From: Calothrix sp. PCC 7103 | GTDB lineage: Bacteria > Cyanobacteriota > Cyanobacteriia > Cyanobacteriales > Nostocaceae | Direction of reading: 5' to 3' | Length of the DNA stretch: 64,000 bases | Assembly (NCBI RefSeq): GCF_000331305.1 | Contig: NZ_KB217478.1 | Coordinates: 7,905,481 to 7,969,480 of the forward strand | In this document: positions 36,886 through 46,689 of the stretch, one piece after another | Position numbering within the stretch: position 1 is the stretch's first letter | Layout of the letters: every line of letters starts with the position of its first letter | Made by a program: the position numbers and the translations under genes | The notes under the pieces: generated by a model | The model's input: only the letters and a program-made list of their open reading frames with translations | What the model was told of the DNA's origin: nothing | The model's database searches: none

Positions 36886-38163
36886 TCAAATCATATTCCG
36901 GATGGGTCTAAACGGAATCTGTACCAGAAACTCTGTTCCCTGTCTGAGGGTGGAGTAACATTCAATTTTGCCACCATGCTTTTCTGTAATAATTTGGTAA
37001 CTGATGGATAAACCCAAGCCAGTTCCTTTGCCAATCGGTTTAGTGGTGAAAAAGGGATTAAAAAGTTTGCTGCGAATATCTTCAGGAATACCGACCCCGT
37101 TATCGGCAATGGAAACTGTCACCCACCCAGGTATCATTGATGTGCGGATGATGATGGTGGGAGAATGTATTTTTGCTTCTTCGAGAGCATCAATAGCATT
37201 ACTGAAAATATTCATGAATACTTGGTTAAGTTGGCTAGGATAGCATTCAATTTCAGGTAATTGGGCATAGTCTCTAATTATCTCAATTGTGGGGGATTTG
37301 CATTGGGCTTTGAGGCGATGCTGTAAAATGAGTAATGTGCTATCTATACCTGCATGAATATCAACTGCTTTGCATTCCGCTTCATCGAGACGGGAAAAAT
37401 TACGCAGAGAAAGCACCAAATCCCGAATGCGATCGCTCCCCATTTCCATTGAATTCAGTATTTTCCGCAGGTCTTGCTGTAAAAACTCCACGTCCAGTTC
37501 TGCCGCTCGTTCCTGGATTTCCGAGACAGGTTGAGGATAGTGGTGTTGGTAGAGACAAATAAACTCTAGTAAATTCTGAACATATTCCCTCACATGGATG
37601 ATATTTCCGTGGATAAAATTGACGGGATTGTTGATTTCGTGGGCAATTCCAGCGACTAATTGACCCAGGGCGGACATTTTTTCACCCTGTACTAAATGTA
37701 ACTGGGCTTGTTGCAGGTTTTTCAGTGCTTGTTGTAATTCCTGGGTGCGTTGTTCCATGATCCGGGTAGTGTTTCGCAGTTGCAGATGTACCTGAATTCG
37801 TGCCAGTACTTCCTCGTTTTGAATTGGTTTGGTAATATAATCGACAGCACCCAAACTAAATCCCCTCACCTTATCTACGGAGTCGGAGAGGGCTGTCATA
37901 AAAAACACTGGAATATCACAGGTAGCAGGATTGGCTTTGATCCGTTTACAGGTTTCAAACCCATCTATTCCCGGCATCATCACATCCAATAATATTAGGT
38001 TGGGTTGGGAAGTTTCCAAACGTTGCAGAGCAGTTTCCCCATTTTTAGCGATCGCAACTCGATAACCATGCTCACTCAGTAGATCGAATAATACCTGTAA
38101 ATTAGTCGGCGTATCATCTACAACCAAAATTGTATTTTCCTGAGCGGGCAGATCGATGGACAT
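36886..38163 (-). CDS. receiver-histidine kinase protein (REC-HisKA-HATPase)
   Basis: 425 residues. N-terminal receiver domain ([20 protein letters not shown], phospho-Asp in [18 protein letters not shown]), a coiled coil of ~40 residues ([20 protein letters not shown]), then HisKA with phospho-His in [16 protein letters not shown] and an HATPase domain ([29 protein letters not shown]). Soluble, so it takes its input through the receiver. It likely acts downstream of the hybrid kinase 480 bases upstream. Contains two HIP1 octamers. Confidence 0.92.
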   Translation of the reverse strand: MSIDLPAQENTILVVDDTPTNLQVLFDLLSEHGYRVAIAKNGETALQRLETSQPNLILLDVMMPGIDGFETCKRIKANPATCDIPVFFMTALSDSVDKVRGFSLGAVDYITKPIQNEEVLARIQVHLQLRNTTRIMEQRTQELQQALKNLQQAQLHLVQGEKMSALGQLVAGIAHEINNPVNFIHGNIIHVREYVQNLLEFICLYQHHYPQPVSEIQERAAELDVEFLQQDLRKILNSMEMGSDRIRDLVLSLRNFSRLDEAECKAVDIHAGIDSTLLILQHRLKAQCKSPTIEIIRDYAQLPEIECYPSQLNQVFMNIFSNAIDALEEAKIHSPTIIIRTSMIPGWVTVSIADNGVGIPEDIRSKLFNPFFTTKPIGKGTGLGLSISYQIITEKHGGKIECYSTLRQGTEFLVQIPFRPIRNMI

Positions 38164-38360
38164 TTTTTTACTCCTGGTTTTTTTTTAAAGGGGTTTTAGT
38201 TTTTTAGTGTGTATAAGTATTTTTAGTTATTCTTATTTTACTGTATAAAATAATACGGCAAAACGTGAATTCGATGAAGATATAGAGAAATTATCTTGAC
38301 TTGGGAAAAAGAGGTAAAACCCTCAATTTTGCGTGGGATGAAAGGTCATGTTTTTAGGTG

Positions 38361-38637
38361 CTGTGCGTTCGCTTATTTTTAGAGTCGAAGGGAAATTAAA
38401 GGCTTAATGTAAAGGGAAAAAGGCTATTTCTAAGTAAATATTTAATTGTAAGTAAAATTTATGACCATCACAGAAGCCTCTGAGAGGGGATTATTTAAGG
38501 CAAGGTGGTAGCGTAAATCATAAAATGGTTAAAAGTTCTGTACCCAATAAAAATACCTGAATCTATTGAAACGTCTGGATTACAAGCCCTGTAAGGCTTA
38601 ATTAACTCTTACAGATCAAAAATGAGCGAACGCACAG
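38361..38637. mobile_element. MITE-like element with 20-base terminal inverted repeats
   Basis: CTGTGCGTTCGCTTATTTTT at 38361 is matched in reverse at 38618-38637 with one mismatch. The ~277-base interior has no gene. It fills most of the gap between the two kinase genes, and its right end is nine bases from the stop codon of the hybrid kinase. No target duplication was evident. Confidence 0.6.
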
Positions 38638-38646
38638 TAATCCCAA

Positions 38647-40857
38647 TTACACCCAAGGTTTTAACAACCGCAAAATCCCTTCATCATCAAATTGCTGACT
38701 AAGTTCCAGGATTTTATTGCCAAGGGGAATGTACTTGGGTGCTAATTTTTTGAGACGGTTTGCTTCTTGTTGTACCTCGCTCATAAAGCCACCCTGGACT
38801 GCTGTATAAAGATCTGCCAGTTCTGCTGGGGGTGGAAATGCTAATTCTGCTGTTTGACTGGGAGCATCATCCTCAGCAACCTCTGCATTGGGGTTTTGTG
38901 CCAAAATCCACTCCAAGTTTAACAACCGTTTGATTTCCACCAGTAATCCGTTTAAATCCAGAGGCTTGGGGAAAAAACTGCTACATCCAGCATCCACACT
39001 ATCCTGCATATCTACCTGCGATAGGGTTGCGGGGGAAGCGATGATGGGGGTTTGAGCAAAATCGGTCATTTGACGCAACTGACGGGTCATTTCTAGACCA
39101 TCCATAACCGCCATGTGAATATCGGTAATAATCAGGTCGGGACGCATTTCTAGAGCAATATCTAGAGCTTGCTGTCCGTTTTCGGCTTCAGCAAGTTCAA
39201 AACCCAAGGGTTCCAACAAATTCACCGCAACTGAGCGATTTTCTTCCCGATCATCCACCACCAGGATTTTCCGTCGCTCCCCTCCATAACCAACTACAAT
39301 TTTATCAGTGATCGCTTCTGTGGTTATCCATTCGCTTGCAAGGGGTAGGTCTAGTTCAAACCAAAAGCAACTACCTTGACCAAGAACACTGTCAACTTGG
39401 ATACTACCGCCCATTTTCTCAATAATTTGCTGACTGATAGCCAGTCCTAATCCTGTCCCTTCCATGTTGCGCTCCCGTTTCCCAGCTTGCTCAAAGGGTA
39501 GGAAAATCGCAGCCAGTTTTTCCTGGGCAATACCAATTCCGCTATCCTTGACTTGGAAGCGAATACGACGCGTCTGTTCTAAATCTGGGGATGGGTCATC
39601 TACGACTTCAATCCGGAAGGAAACTTTGCCAACATCAGTAAATTTAACAGCATTACTCAGTAAATTTAACAACACTTGTCGTAATCGTTTATCATCAGCA
39701 TGAACTGCCGTCGGTAAATTAGCTCCTGGTTGAAACTTGAAATCCACACCCTTTTGTTCTGACTTAATCCGACAAATATCGGCAGTAGAAGCGAGGAAAT
39801 TGGCAAAGTGGAAATCCTGGGGATAGAGTTCCATTTTTTGGGCTTCCAACTTGGATAAATCCAAAATATCGTTAATCAGGGTGAGGAGATGGGAAGCACA
39901 CTGATGAATCACCCGAAAACCTTTGATATGTTTCTCGGTGGTGGTAGGTTCGCGTTGGAGGATTTGCACGTAACCAAGGATACCATTGAGAGGAGTCCGT
40001 AGTTCGTGGTTCATGTTGGCAAGAAATTGACTTTTAGACTGGTTAGCAGTTTCCGCAGCAGCGCGAGCAACTTCTAATTCCCCTAACTTCTGTTGTAAAC
40101 TATCTTGGGAAATACCCAAACTTTCCGCCATCCGGTTAAATGCTTGGGATAGTTCCTCAATTTCATCCTGGGTATGGATTGCCATCCGATGGGACAAATT
40201 CCCCGTACCAATCTCATTTGCTCCTGCTTGGAGTTGTTTGAGGGATTGGATTGTCGGACGTAAAACTAACCAAAATAATCCTAATACCATCAACATCAAT
40301 AGAACAATGGTGGCATAGGAAACACTAGTCGCGATCGCATTTGCTTGTTGTAATTCTTTCTCTGCTTCCTTCGCTTGTTGTTGAGCTTCCTCGCTTAAAT
40401 CTGCCAAAAAAAAGTCAATATCTCGCTTAAACCCATTGATGGCTCGAAAATCAGCCTGGATATCCGCTTCTGTTTTGATTAATCCCTGGTTAATCCCTTC
40501 AATGACATTTTCTTCTAATTCCTCAAAAGTTTCCTGACGAGCGCGAATATATTTAAGCTCCGATGTGGATACCAAGGATTGTAATAAATCCAACGCTTCT
40601 TCAATTCCTTGATCGAACTCATCCTCCTTAGACTCATCGACATCCCGGAACAACACATGGTCTTTGAGTTCGAGAATTTCCGCATACAGATGATTTTGCA
40701 CCAGGGTAGTTGCTTGCATCCGCCGCAGGGCTTGGCTATGCTTCTCATGGTTAGTGTGTTGGATTTGATTGCGCCACCAAGTACTACCACCAGAAATTAA
40801 AGCGATCGCTCCCACCAATGCCACCGAAAGTCCGATAAACTTCGTTGCTATTTTCAT
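38647..40857 (-). CDS. membrane hybrid histidine kinase (HAMP-HisKA-HATPase-REC)
   Basis: 736 residues. A TM helix at the N-terminus and another near residue 185 (SYATIVLLMLMVLGLFWLVL) bracket a ~155-residue helical periplasmic sensor. Then HAMP, HisKA with His in ANMNHELRTPLNGILGYVQI, HATPase (NLLSNAVKFTDVGKV, GTGLGLAIS), and a receiver with Asp in PDLIITDIHMAVMDG. Its start overlaps the PhnD-like lipoprotein gene by 4 bases (ATGA), so the two are translationally coupled; the lipoprotein is the probable ligand-binding partner of the sensor. Confidence 0.93.
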   Translation of the reverse strand: MKIATKFIGLSVALVGAIALISGGSTWWRNQIQHTNHEKHSQALRRMQATTLVQNHLYAEILELKDHVLFRDVDESKEDEFDQGIEEALDLLQSLVSTSELKYIRARQETFEELEENVIEGINQGLIKTEADIQADFRAINGFKRDIDFFLADLSEEAQQQAKEAEKELQQANAIATSVSYATIVLLMLMVLGLFWLVLRPTIQSLKQLQAGANEIGTGNLSHRMAIHTQDEIEELSQAFNRMAESLGISQDSLQQKLGELEVARAAAETANQSKSQFLANMNHELRTPLNGILGYVQILQREPTTTEKHIKGFRVIHQCASHLLTLINDILDLSKLEAQKMELYPQDFHFANFLASTADICRIKSEQKGVDFKFQPGANLPTAVHADDKRLRQVLLNLLSNAVKFTDVGKVSFRIEVVDDPSPDLEQTRRIRFQVKDSGIGIAQEKLAAIFLPFEQAGKRERNMEGTGLGLAISQQIIEKMGGSIQVDSVLGQGSCFWFELDLPLASEWITTEAITDKIVVGYGGERRKILVVDDREENRSVAVNLLEPLGFELAEAENGQQALDIALEMRPDLIITDIHMAVMDGLEMTRQLRQMTDFAQTPIIASPATLSQVDMQDSVDAGCSSFFPKPLDLNGLLVEIKRLLNLEWILAQNPNAEVAEDDAPSQTAELAFPPPAELADLYTAVQGGFMSEVQQEANRLKKLAPKYIPLGNKILELSQQFDDEGILRLLKPWV

Positions 40858-41759
40858 CGGCTTTTTTCCCGTGATAAGTTAAGTTGACGACGCAATTCCC
40901 CAATCGACTTATAGTCCTCCTCTTCCACCAAGGTATATCCAACAGTTTTTGCACCCATCAAGTCCTTAATTCCCGCAGGTGTTGTTAAAAAAGCTTGCTT
41001 GAGTTTCTTAATCAATTCCGGTGGTAGGTTACCAGAAACCAATACCGGAGCATGGGGAATGGGGTCTGATTTCCAGATAATCCGAGGATTTTCTCCCTCA
41101 CCCTGTTGCTGTAGTTGATTATAGGTAGCCAAATTCGTAGCGATCGCATCCACCTGATTTGTTGCTAATAATTGCTCGGTTTCCGCATGGGTTCCCCCAA
41201 ACACCACCTTGGAAAAATCTCGCTCTGGGTCAATTCCTTCCTGTTTCAGCGCAGCTAGGGGGATAAGATAACCGGATGTAGAAAAGCGGTCAACAAAAGC
41301 CACCCGTTTACCTTTTAAGTCTTGCAAGGTTTTAATCGAATTATTTGCAGCTACCACCAAACAGGAACGATACCAAGGACGGACAGTATCCGCATCGATA
41401 GGAGCTACCAAAGGTGTTACTTTCGCTCCCCGTTCCAAAGCTTCAAAATAGGAGACAACCCCAGCGTAGACAGCATTAGCTCGTCCATCCACCAGCATAT
41501 CCACACTTTCTTGATAATCCTTAGCAATGATAAAATCCACCCGTTGTCCCAATACCTGTTCCAAATGAGCATCCAACGGTGGAATCATCCGTTCTTGCTC
41601 AACTCGATCTTGAGTCGGTTGCACACTAATCCGCAGGACAGTTTCCGGGGACGATGGGGGAGATTCCTGGGTAGCTTTGGTGGGAAAAGGGGAGCAAGCA
41701 CCCAACCAAATGGGGATTGCTCCAGCAAGTAAATAGAGGGATAAAGTTGGCGATCTCAC
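40854..41759 (-). CDS. PhnD-like substrate-binding lipoprotein
   Basis: 301 residues with a lipoprotein signal (LLAGAIPIWLGACSPFP, Cys ~22). The body matches phosphate/phosphite/phosphonate-binding PhnD proteins: VDFIIAKDYQESVDMLVDGR, ANAVYAGVVSYFEAL, DLKGKRVAFVDRFSTSGYL, VVFGGTHAETEQLL. No ABC permease or ATPase is nearby. Coupled to a hybrid histidine kinase, it most likely works as a periplasmic sensor rather than for transport. The ligand (a phosphonate, phosphite or another oxyanion) is unknown. Confidence 0.88.
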   Translation of the reverse strand: MRSPTLSLYLLAGAIPIWLGACSPFPTKATQESPPSSPETVLRISVQPTQDRVEQERMIPPLDAHLEQVLGQRVDFIIAKDYQESVDMLVDGRANAVYAGVVSYFEALERGAKVTPLVAPIDADTVRPWYRSCLVVAANNSIKTLQDLKGKRVAFVDRFSTSGYLIPLAALKQEGIDPERDFSKVVFGGTHAETEQLLATNQVDAIATNLATYNQLQQQGEGENPRIIWKSDPIPHAPVLVSGNLPPELIKKLKQAFLTTPAGIKDLMGAKTVGYTLVEEEDYKSIGELRRQLNLSREKSR

Positions 41760-42237
41760 GGGATTTCTTCTAAATTCTTCAGTTCTCCTATAATTCCCTA
41801 AACTAGAGAAAAAATCACAGCACTAAGAAAATAATATATTTTGTCCAAAGTCCAAAATATGTTTGTTAACGTACTAATATTGTAGGCAACATCTGAATTA
41901 TTTTTATTTATGCTTTTTAGCTTATTAGATTAATTTTACGCTCATATTAACATGAACTAAGTATAACAAAAGAACTACTTATCTTTGTGATAAAAATAGC
42001 TATCAGGTTACCTCAATACATAGTATTATCAAGACGAACTATGTACTAAATCTACTGATGAGCTATGCAAATAATAAATCATAATCAATTAATAGCGTAA
42101 TTCCGTGCTTTTCGACAACATTTACGTGGATTGTTTAAATCATACACTGAAGTCCAAATATATTTATACGTTCAAAGAATATTTGCTCATCACAGCCTGG
42201 GAAAGGGAAATATTGAAAATCTCAAAATTTAAGAGTT
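41760..42237. other. intergenic region between porin and binding-protein genes
   Basis: About 480 AT-rich bases with no gene on either strand. It must hold the promoter of the lipoprotein-kinase operon and the end of the porin transcript. No clear palindrome or known operator was recognised. Confidence 0.5.
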
Positions 42238-43791
42238 TCAAAACTTAAATATTGTCCTCACAGTTCCCACCAAAATACTACTATTACTATCATTATGTTC
42301 GGGATTTGTAATCACAAATACCCCTGGAGTAATCGAAATATTATCACTAACTTGAAATTTATAAAAACCCTCGATATGTAAAGAAGTATCCCGATCCGAC
42401 ACCAAACTGCTACTTGTAACTTTAGGTGGCATCCCGACAATTAAACCTGCTAAATTACCCTTACCTCCTAAATCTGGAATAGCTAAACTCACTGCATAAT
42501 TCCAAATGTTGGCTTCATCGTTACTAACTTTTGAATCTGCTTGAATATAACCAACCCAACCAGAAAGAATCAAATTATGATTAATCTTTAAACTCGTTTC
42601 CAAACCCAAGGCATCCGTCACCGTGGAAACATTTCCAAATGGTCTGCGTGCGGTTAAACTTCCCGTACTTCCCGTTAAATTAACTCCACTTTCACTACCA
42701 CCAGCATAATAGGAATGCAAATAGGTCAATGCAATTCCCAAACTTTCCGAAGGCTGAAACGTAACATTTCCTAACGCAGCATAATTCCCATCGAATAAAC
42801 CATTTTTCTGACTCGGTAATGCTGCATCATTCGTCATATACGCAAAAGCTAAATTCGTGCTGGGATTGAGTTGGTAATTAACCCCTAATCCTGTACCTTC
42901 GATCGAACGTAAAATTGGATTGTAGCGACCAAAACGCGAAACCGCACCACTACCACTACTATCCAACGGATTCAGTGGTTCGGCAATATCGTTTAACTCC
43001 ATCTCCCATGCAGCAATCGTTATTTTTGTGCGATCGCCAATCGGAAATTGGTAATATAATTCACCCAACTCCACGTCATTGCCACTATCTTCTTCAAAAC
43101 CCAAACGAGTCATCCTGGTTCCCGTGATGCTATCATCCAGTTCGGCAATATTTCCCGCTTCCAAACGTAAATTCAGGGTATCTTTTCCCGTAAAACTGCT
43201 GACAAAATTCAAGCGTGTCCGCTGACCTAACGTAATATTCTCATCCAAATCTGAGTTATCATCTACATTCTCACCAAAAACCCCCGCAACACCTAAAATT
43301 ACTTCAGCTTCTAACTTCGTTGTCGTCGAAAATTGATTTGCGGTTAATTCTGCGTTTTTCGCTTCTAGTGTATCGACACGACTGCGAAGTGTTGCTAATT
43401 CTGTTCTGAATTCTTCCTGCAACCGCAGCAATGTTTTTAAATCCTCTTCACGAGCATACTGCTGCCAATTTTCTGCCATCAATTCCGTCAATCTCTCCAA
43501 ACAAGCATTTAACCCTGCGGCAAATTCATAACGCGTTATCGCTCGATTTCCGCGAAAAATTCCATTCGGATACCCCGCAATACAACCGTAACGCTCGACC
43601 AAATTTTGTAATGCTTGAAAAGCCCAATCAGTGGGTTGCACATCGGAAAGTTGGGAAACGGAAGATACTTGGGGAATTGCCTCAAAAGTATCTGACTGAT
43701 ATTCGCGAGCAAAGCTAATGCTTGCGTTGAAAAGGCTATGGAGAGATGCACAAGTAAAGACGAAAATACGCCAAGGTGTTTTTTTATACAT
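42238..43791 (-). CDS. SLH/OprB-type iron uptake porin
   Basis: 517 residues. A signal peptide (FVFTCASLHSLFNASISFAR) is followed by an SLH domain (VQPTDWAFQALQNLVERYGC, FRGNRAITRYEFAAGLNACL), a coiled coil (LRLQEEFRTELATLRSRVDT), and a C-terminal beta-barrel ending ...VRTIFKF with terminal Phe. This is the cyanobacterial outer-membrane porin class linked to iron and inorganic ion uptake. As part of the HIP1-type block it is a plausible output gene of the adjoining sensor. Confidence 0.93.
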   Translation of the reverse strand: MYKKTPWRIFVFTCASLHSLFNASISFAREYQSDTFEAIPQVSSVSQLSDVQPTDWAFQALQNLVERYGCIAGYPNGIFRGNRAITRYEFAAGLNACLERLTELMAENWQQYAREEDLKTLLRLQEEFRTELATLRSRVDTLEAKNAELTANQFSTTTKLEAEVILGVAGVFGENVDDNSDLDENITLGQRTRLNFVSSFTGKDTLNLRLEAGNIAELDDSITGTRMTRLGFEEDSGNDVELGELYYQFPIGDRTKITIAAWEMELNDIAEPLNPLDSSGSGAVSRFGRYNPILRSIEGTGLGVNYQLNPSTNLAFAYMTNDAALPSQKNGLFDGNYAALGNVTFQPSESLGIALTYLHSYYAGGSESGVNLTGSTGSLTARRPFGNVSTVTDALGLETSLKINHNLILSGWVGYIQADSKVSNDEANIWNYAVSLAIPDLGGKGNLAGLIVGMPPKVTSSSLVSDRDTSLHIEGFYKFQVSDNISITPGVFVITNPEHNDSNSSILVGTVRTIFKF

Positions 43792-43932
43792 TGATCATCG
43801 AATAAAAACCAGTTAAATTATTGTAGTGGTATATTTAGCTACTGACAATAACTTGATTTTTTCCAAAATTTTAATAGCAGGGATATTGGGGTATTATACG
43901 TATACGTAATGTTTTGATTGGGAATTACGGAG

Positions 43933-44109
43933 GTGAGGCAAATAAACCAAATCGCTAACTATGCTTTGGTTGAGTGGTCAGATAATATCGATATTTCAGG
44001 AAAGGCGCCTGCTCGTTATTTCCCTTTGTAGTATAAGGATAATCCTGTGGAGTTACAGCAAATGTTGCAATGGCACGCTTTACCGGATGGTTGGGAAAAC
44101 ATTAATTAG
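43933..44109 (+). pseudogene. C-terminal fragment of a GmrSD/DUF262-DUF1524-like protein
   Basis: Translation from GTG 43933 gives INQIANYALVEWSDNIDISG then APARYF, an in-frame TAG, and continues ELQQMLQWHALPDGWENIN to a stop at 44109. This looks like the tail of HNH/DUF1524-type proteins related to DUF262 systems. A further unrelated scrap (VNDVDIIAAGGADAQLHIQA) follows to 44205. It marks the right edge of the HIP1-type block. Confidence 0.55.
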
Positions 44110-44240
44110 TAAAAAGTTGTTACTCGCATTGCTCAAGTTAACGATGTAGATATCATTGCCGCAGGTGGAGCAGACGCCCAACTTCATATCCAAGCTTTAC
44201 CATAAATGGTAATCTACAAAGTAAGATTAACAACAATGCT

Positions 44241-44639
44241 ATGTCACAGTACGAACGTTTGATTTTGATGGCAGAGGATGAGCTAACCCAGTACAGCACT
44301 GATGCCCGTAAAATTGAGAAACTCCGCCAAAAGATTGGTCTTTCGGTTTCTGCGAGAGAACAAAAAGAAGTTAAAGAAGCGCTTATTGCAGAAAAGCCAA
44401 CCGATCCAATTAGTAATATAGTACTAAATCAACGTCAGACAGTGGCTTTACCTTTTTGGGGTATTGCGGGGTTAGGTTTACTGCTGGGTATTTCGTTTAT
44501 GCAACCGCTAGATTTTATTGCTACTATTGGTGGTGGCACCGCAGCAATTGCTTTACAGAAATGGGGTTGGAAGCTTGAAGCGAAACGTCTAGTTCTACAA
44601 ACTTTGGAAGATATCGAACAGCGCACGCGGAAAGTTTAA
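44241..44639 (+). CDS. small hypothetical membrane protein
   Basis: 132 residues. A helical, charged N-terminal half (MSQYERLILMAEDELTQYST, EKLRQKIGLSVSAREQKEV) is followed by two hydrophobic segments (VALPFWGIAGLGLLLGISFM, LDFIATIGGGTAAIALQ) and a basic tail. No family recognised. Same strand as the peptidase gene but 178 bases away. Confidence 0.65.
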   Translation: MSQYERLILMAEDELTQYSTDARKIEKLRQKIGLSVSAREQKEVKEALIAEKPTDPISNIVLNQRQTVALPFWGIAGLGLLLGISFMQPLDFIATIGGGTAAIALQKWGWKLEAKRLVLQTLEDIEQRTRKV

Positions 44640-44817
44640 ATCTAAGGGAGATTACAAAAATAACCCTGACTTTTAAGTCACTAGATGCTTGATAAAACTG
44701 CATAAGCTCGAAATCCTTCAACTATATAAAGTCAGAATGCAATCAATATGTTGCAGTCGAGAACTAGCAAGTGTTTGGCACTTCTGATTTTAACTATACA
44801 AAAAGGAAAGTAGAAAA

Positions 44818-45963
44818 ATGACTAACCAAAATAGACCCAGGTTCACAGGTAGAAGTTTAGTTTTATTACGTGAAGATGCAGTTGCAGAAGGCGTACAAAT
44901 GCTGAGAGAGAGTACTGCTACTAGAAGTGTAGATAGTATCGTAACTTTTGAAACTCTGGGTGTTGCCGTGATCGATGTCCCACCAGAAGAGTTAAGTGCA
45001 AACGTCGGAAGTATCAACGGTAATCCAATTTTAGCTGTTGAACCAGAAAGATATTTTTACCCCATTGTCAATTTAGAAGATACTGCGACTAAAGCCGAAT
45101 TAGATGAATCACAATATACTTGGGGATTACAGGCAACAGGTGTATTAAATTCTTGCGCGACTGGTGCAGGCATTAAGGTCGCGATTTTGGATACAGGTTT
45201 AGACTTAAAGCATCCTGATTTTCAAGGACGGACAATTGTCACTAAGTCCTTTGTTCCTGGTGAAGATATACAGGATGTACTAGGACATGGTACTCATTGT
45301 GCGGGTACAGCTTGCGGTGGCTTACAACCAACCATATCACCGCGTTATGGAGTTGCTTACGATGCCGAAATTTATGTAGGCAAAGTTCTTGGCAATCAAG
45401 GTTTTGGTGATGGTGCTTGGATTCTTGAAGGTATGGAATGGGCACTAGCTAGCGGTTGTCATATTATTTCTATGTCTCTTGGCTCTGCTACTGAACCAGG
45501 CGAACGTTATTCTGAGTTCTATGAAAATGTTGCCAAGAGAATACTCGACAGAGGTACTTTGGTAATTGCAGCGGCTGGGAATGAAAGTGAGCGCAGTAGA
45601 GGAATCATTAAACCAGTAGCGAGTCCAGCTAATTGTCCCTCTATTATGGCAGTTGCAGCTTTAGACTCGAAACTGCAAGTTGCTGATTTTTCTTGTGGTG
45701 GAACAGATGCAGAAGGTGGGCAAGTTGATATTGCGGCTCCAGGGGTAGACGTTTATTCTAGCGTCCCAATGCCACAAAAGTATGACCGCTATAGTGGTAC
45801 GAGTATGGCGACACCACATGTCGCTGGTATTGCTGCATTACACGCTCAAACCACTGGCTTAAGAGGACGGGAACTATGGAGCGTTCTTACCCAAAATTCT
45901 CTAGGTTTAGATTTATCTTCACAAGACGTTGGTATTGGATTAGCTCAAGCTCCCGTTAAGTAA
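44818..45963 (+). CDS. S8 family subtilisin-like serine peptidase
   Basis: 381 residues with a complete triad: D125 in VAILDTGLD, H157 in GHGTHCAG, S329 in GTSMATPHVAG, and the oxyanion Asn in VIAAAGNES. The first ~100 residues are a propeptide-like region (VTFETLGVAVIDVPPEEL), but there is no signal peptide, so it acts inside the cell or is exported another way. AAAGGAAAG lies before the ATG. A short I9-inhibitor-like gene follows 142 bases later. Confidence 0.93.
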   Translation: MTNQNRPRFTGRSLVLLREDAVAEGVQMLRESTATRSVDSIVTFETLGVAVIDVPPEELSANVGSINGNPILAVEPERYFYPIVNLEDTATKAELDESQYTWGLQATGVLNSCATGAGIKVAILDTGLDLKHPDFQGRTIVTKSFVPGEDIQDVLGHGTHCAGTACGGLQPTISPRYGVAYDAEIYVGKVLGNQGFGDGAWILEGMEWALASGCHIISMSLGSATEPGERYSEFYENVAKRILDRGTLVIAAAGNESERSRGIIKPVASPANCPSIMAVAALDSKLQVADFSCGGTDAEGGQVDIAAPGVDVYSSVPMPQKYDRYSGTSMATPHVAGIAALHAQTTGLRGRELWSVLTQNSLGLDLSSQDVGIGLAQAPVK

Positions 45964-46105
45964 TAAGGAATTAGGAGTAGAGACGCTTCGGTTTGTAACG
46001 TTTGTATGAATTAGGAGTGAAGAGTTAATTATCGATAACTCCTCACTCCTAATTTTACTTACAATTTTTACCCAGCACTTTTTAGATTCAGCAAAGGAAT
46101 TTGTT

Positions 46106-46324
46106 ATGTCTAATGTAAATATTTCTATTTCCGTAGATGATGAATATGTAGACAAAATTCTGGAAGTAGTTGCAGAACTACAAGTAGCTGGCATGAATGT
46201 AGAAAATATTATGCCAATACTTGGGGTAATTACTGGGTCAGTAGATTCGACACAAATGGATGCACTTTCTCAGGTTAAAGGTATTGCTGTTGTTGAAGTT
46301 TCCAGAAATTTTAAAGCTATTTAA
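46106..46324 (+). CDS. stand-alone peptidase-inhibitor I9-like protein
   Basis: 72 residues (MSNVNISISVDDEYVDKILE...). The pattern VVAELQVAGMNVENIMPILG, then VITGSV, then VKGIAVVEVSRNFKAI matches the propeptide/inhibitor I9 fold that chaperones and inhibits subtilisins (L-x-G-V-x-x-V-E at the end). A ribosome site AGGAATTTG precedes the start. Being next to an S8 peptidase makes it the likely cognate inhibitor. Confidence 0.65.
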   Translation: MSNVNISISVDDEYVDKILEVVAELQVAGMNVENIMPILGVITGSVDSTQMDALSQVKGIAVVEVSRNFKAI

Positions 46325-46551
46325 AAAGCTATATTGGTTGCCAAATTTGGTATGTTATAACTAAAATAGTATAAAATAACTAAACTGAGGCGTGAACGCA
46401 AACTAGTGGTCTGTGTCAAAAGTTTTGGTATGTTGTCTTCTCTTATTTCTTCCTTTGCGCCCTTCGCGTACTTTGCGGTTCGTTTTTTGTACTCCCCAAA
46501 ATTAATGCTAGGTTTTCCCGCTTTCTTAGCATCTTAAAGACTTTATACTTG

Positions 46552-46680
46552 TTTAAAAGTAAAGTTATAACCCGTTTTGAGTATAATTTAATTGGTGTAC
46601 GAATTAAATTTCCTAAAGCTGAGGCAGTAGGAAATTTTACAATATCAAATATTAAAGGCAATAAATATTGGCTAGTATAA
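46552..46680 (+). pseudogene. HigB-family toxin remnant
   Basis: Translation of 46552-46680 reads RFEYNLIGVRIKFPKAEAVG then NFTISNIKGNKYWLV and a stop, resembling the middle of HigB toxins (AxxVGNFTVFNIGGNKYRLI). The N-terminus and the last third are missing and no HigA follows. A reversed fragment of the 47-base palindromic repeat lies just upstream. Confidence 0.55.
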
Positions 46681-46689
46681 CTAAAAATT

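Larger units (their letters stand above)
36570..43930. other. putative transferred sensory island with HIP1 signature
   Basis: Between the GGCGCC sites at 36047 and 44003 I find no GGCGCC, although elsewhere one occurs every ~650 bases. In the same stretch GCGATCGC occurs at 37429, 38048, 40331, 40802, 41140 and 43030, and nowhere else in the window. Gene style also shifts to a higher GC look. All four genes lie on the minus strand. The edges are set by gene limits and remnants, so they are approximate. Confidence 0.75.

Noticed and set aside
46020-46060. Possible Yfr1-like small RNA (ACTCCTCACTCC)
   Set aside because: The stretch is part of a STRR-like heptamer repeat (GGAGT/ACTCC) that folds back on itself; the flanking Yfr1 stems are absent.
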